Positions 63,985-64,000 of a DNA stretch of 64,000 nt are shown piece after piece. Source of the DNA: Malaya genurostris (lineage: Eukaryota; Arthropoda; Insecta; Diptera; Culicidae); NCBI RefSeq assembly GCF_030247185.1, contig NC_080572.1, positions 91,155,435-91,219,434 on the forward strand, written 5' to 3'. Made by a program: the position numbers and the translations under genes. The notes beneath the pieces were generated by a model. That model saw nothing but the letters and a program-made list of their open reading frames with translations, was not told the origin of the DNA and searched no databases. The first letter of the stretch is position 1, and each line of letters opens with the position of its first letter.

Positions 63985-64000
63985 TCACTTACAACTCTGC

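Overview
The window looks like a piece of a mosquito (culicid) nuclear genome. It is AT-rich, has almost no long open reading frames, and is packed with decayed mobile elements: mariner relics, Jockey-like LINE fragments, a Penelope-like GIY-YIG fragment, a tRNA-derived SINE, MITEs and Helitron-like ends. It also carries long (TA)n and (CA)n tracts. The degenerate repeat built on phrases such as GATGGCTGAACCGATTTTC and GGATCCGACTTCCGGTTC is, from memory, typical of culicine genomes. No bacterial operons, CRISPR arrays, rRNA genes or intact tRNA genes were seen.

Only one host gene is visible, on the minus strand. Its first coding exon (45393-45479) encodes a 24-residue secretory signal peptide. 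Its second coding exon (13453-14052, exactly 200 codons) resembles the start of an ADAMTS-type metalloprotease pro-region. Both have clean splice sites and join in phase 0. The 31.3 kb between them would be one intron, so most of the window is intron or 5'-flanking DNA filled by transposons. The catalytic and thrombospondin-repeat exons must lie left of base 1, and any 5'-UTR exon and promoter right of 45.5 kb.

Layout: 0-2.6 kb, diverged interspersed repeat and a mariner helix-turn-helix relic. 4.5-6.7 kb, broken LINE reverse transcriptase. 6.9-10.6 kb, two copies of a large TIR-bearing repeat (here called the TGTCG family) around a Penelope GIY-YIG fragment. 11.0-12.5 kb, an ORF1-only retroelement copy between two TTTCGCC repeat blocks. 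12.9-14.05 kb, SINE and pro-domain exon. 14.9-25 kb, interspersed repeat copies, a mariner relic and a 5'-truncated LINE with clear target-site duplications. 26.1-28.1 kb, minus-strand Helitron-like element ending in (TA)n. 30.9-33.3 kb, inverted copy of the long interspersed repeat. 36.4-38.9 kb, the best mariner copy and a 1.16-kb TIR element. 41.3-44.0 kb, a mariner interrupted by a MITE, then a TGTCG copy inside a short-repeat array. 45.4 kb, signal-peptide exon. 47.8-57.6 kb, MITE, long hairpin, two head-to-tail Helitron-like elements and their nested passengers. 58.2-64 kb, a hairpin with a tRNA B box in its loop, a MITE, two mariner relics and a second Penelope fragment.

I found no gene system that I can claim is new. 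The most informative signals are nested insertions whose pre-insertion sites can be read inside the window, two long near-perfect hairpins, and a palindromic repeat with a hammerhead-like core. All family assignments are by eye from motifs; no database search was run.
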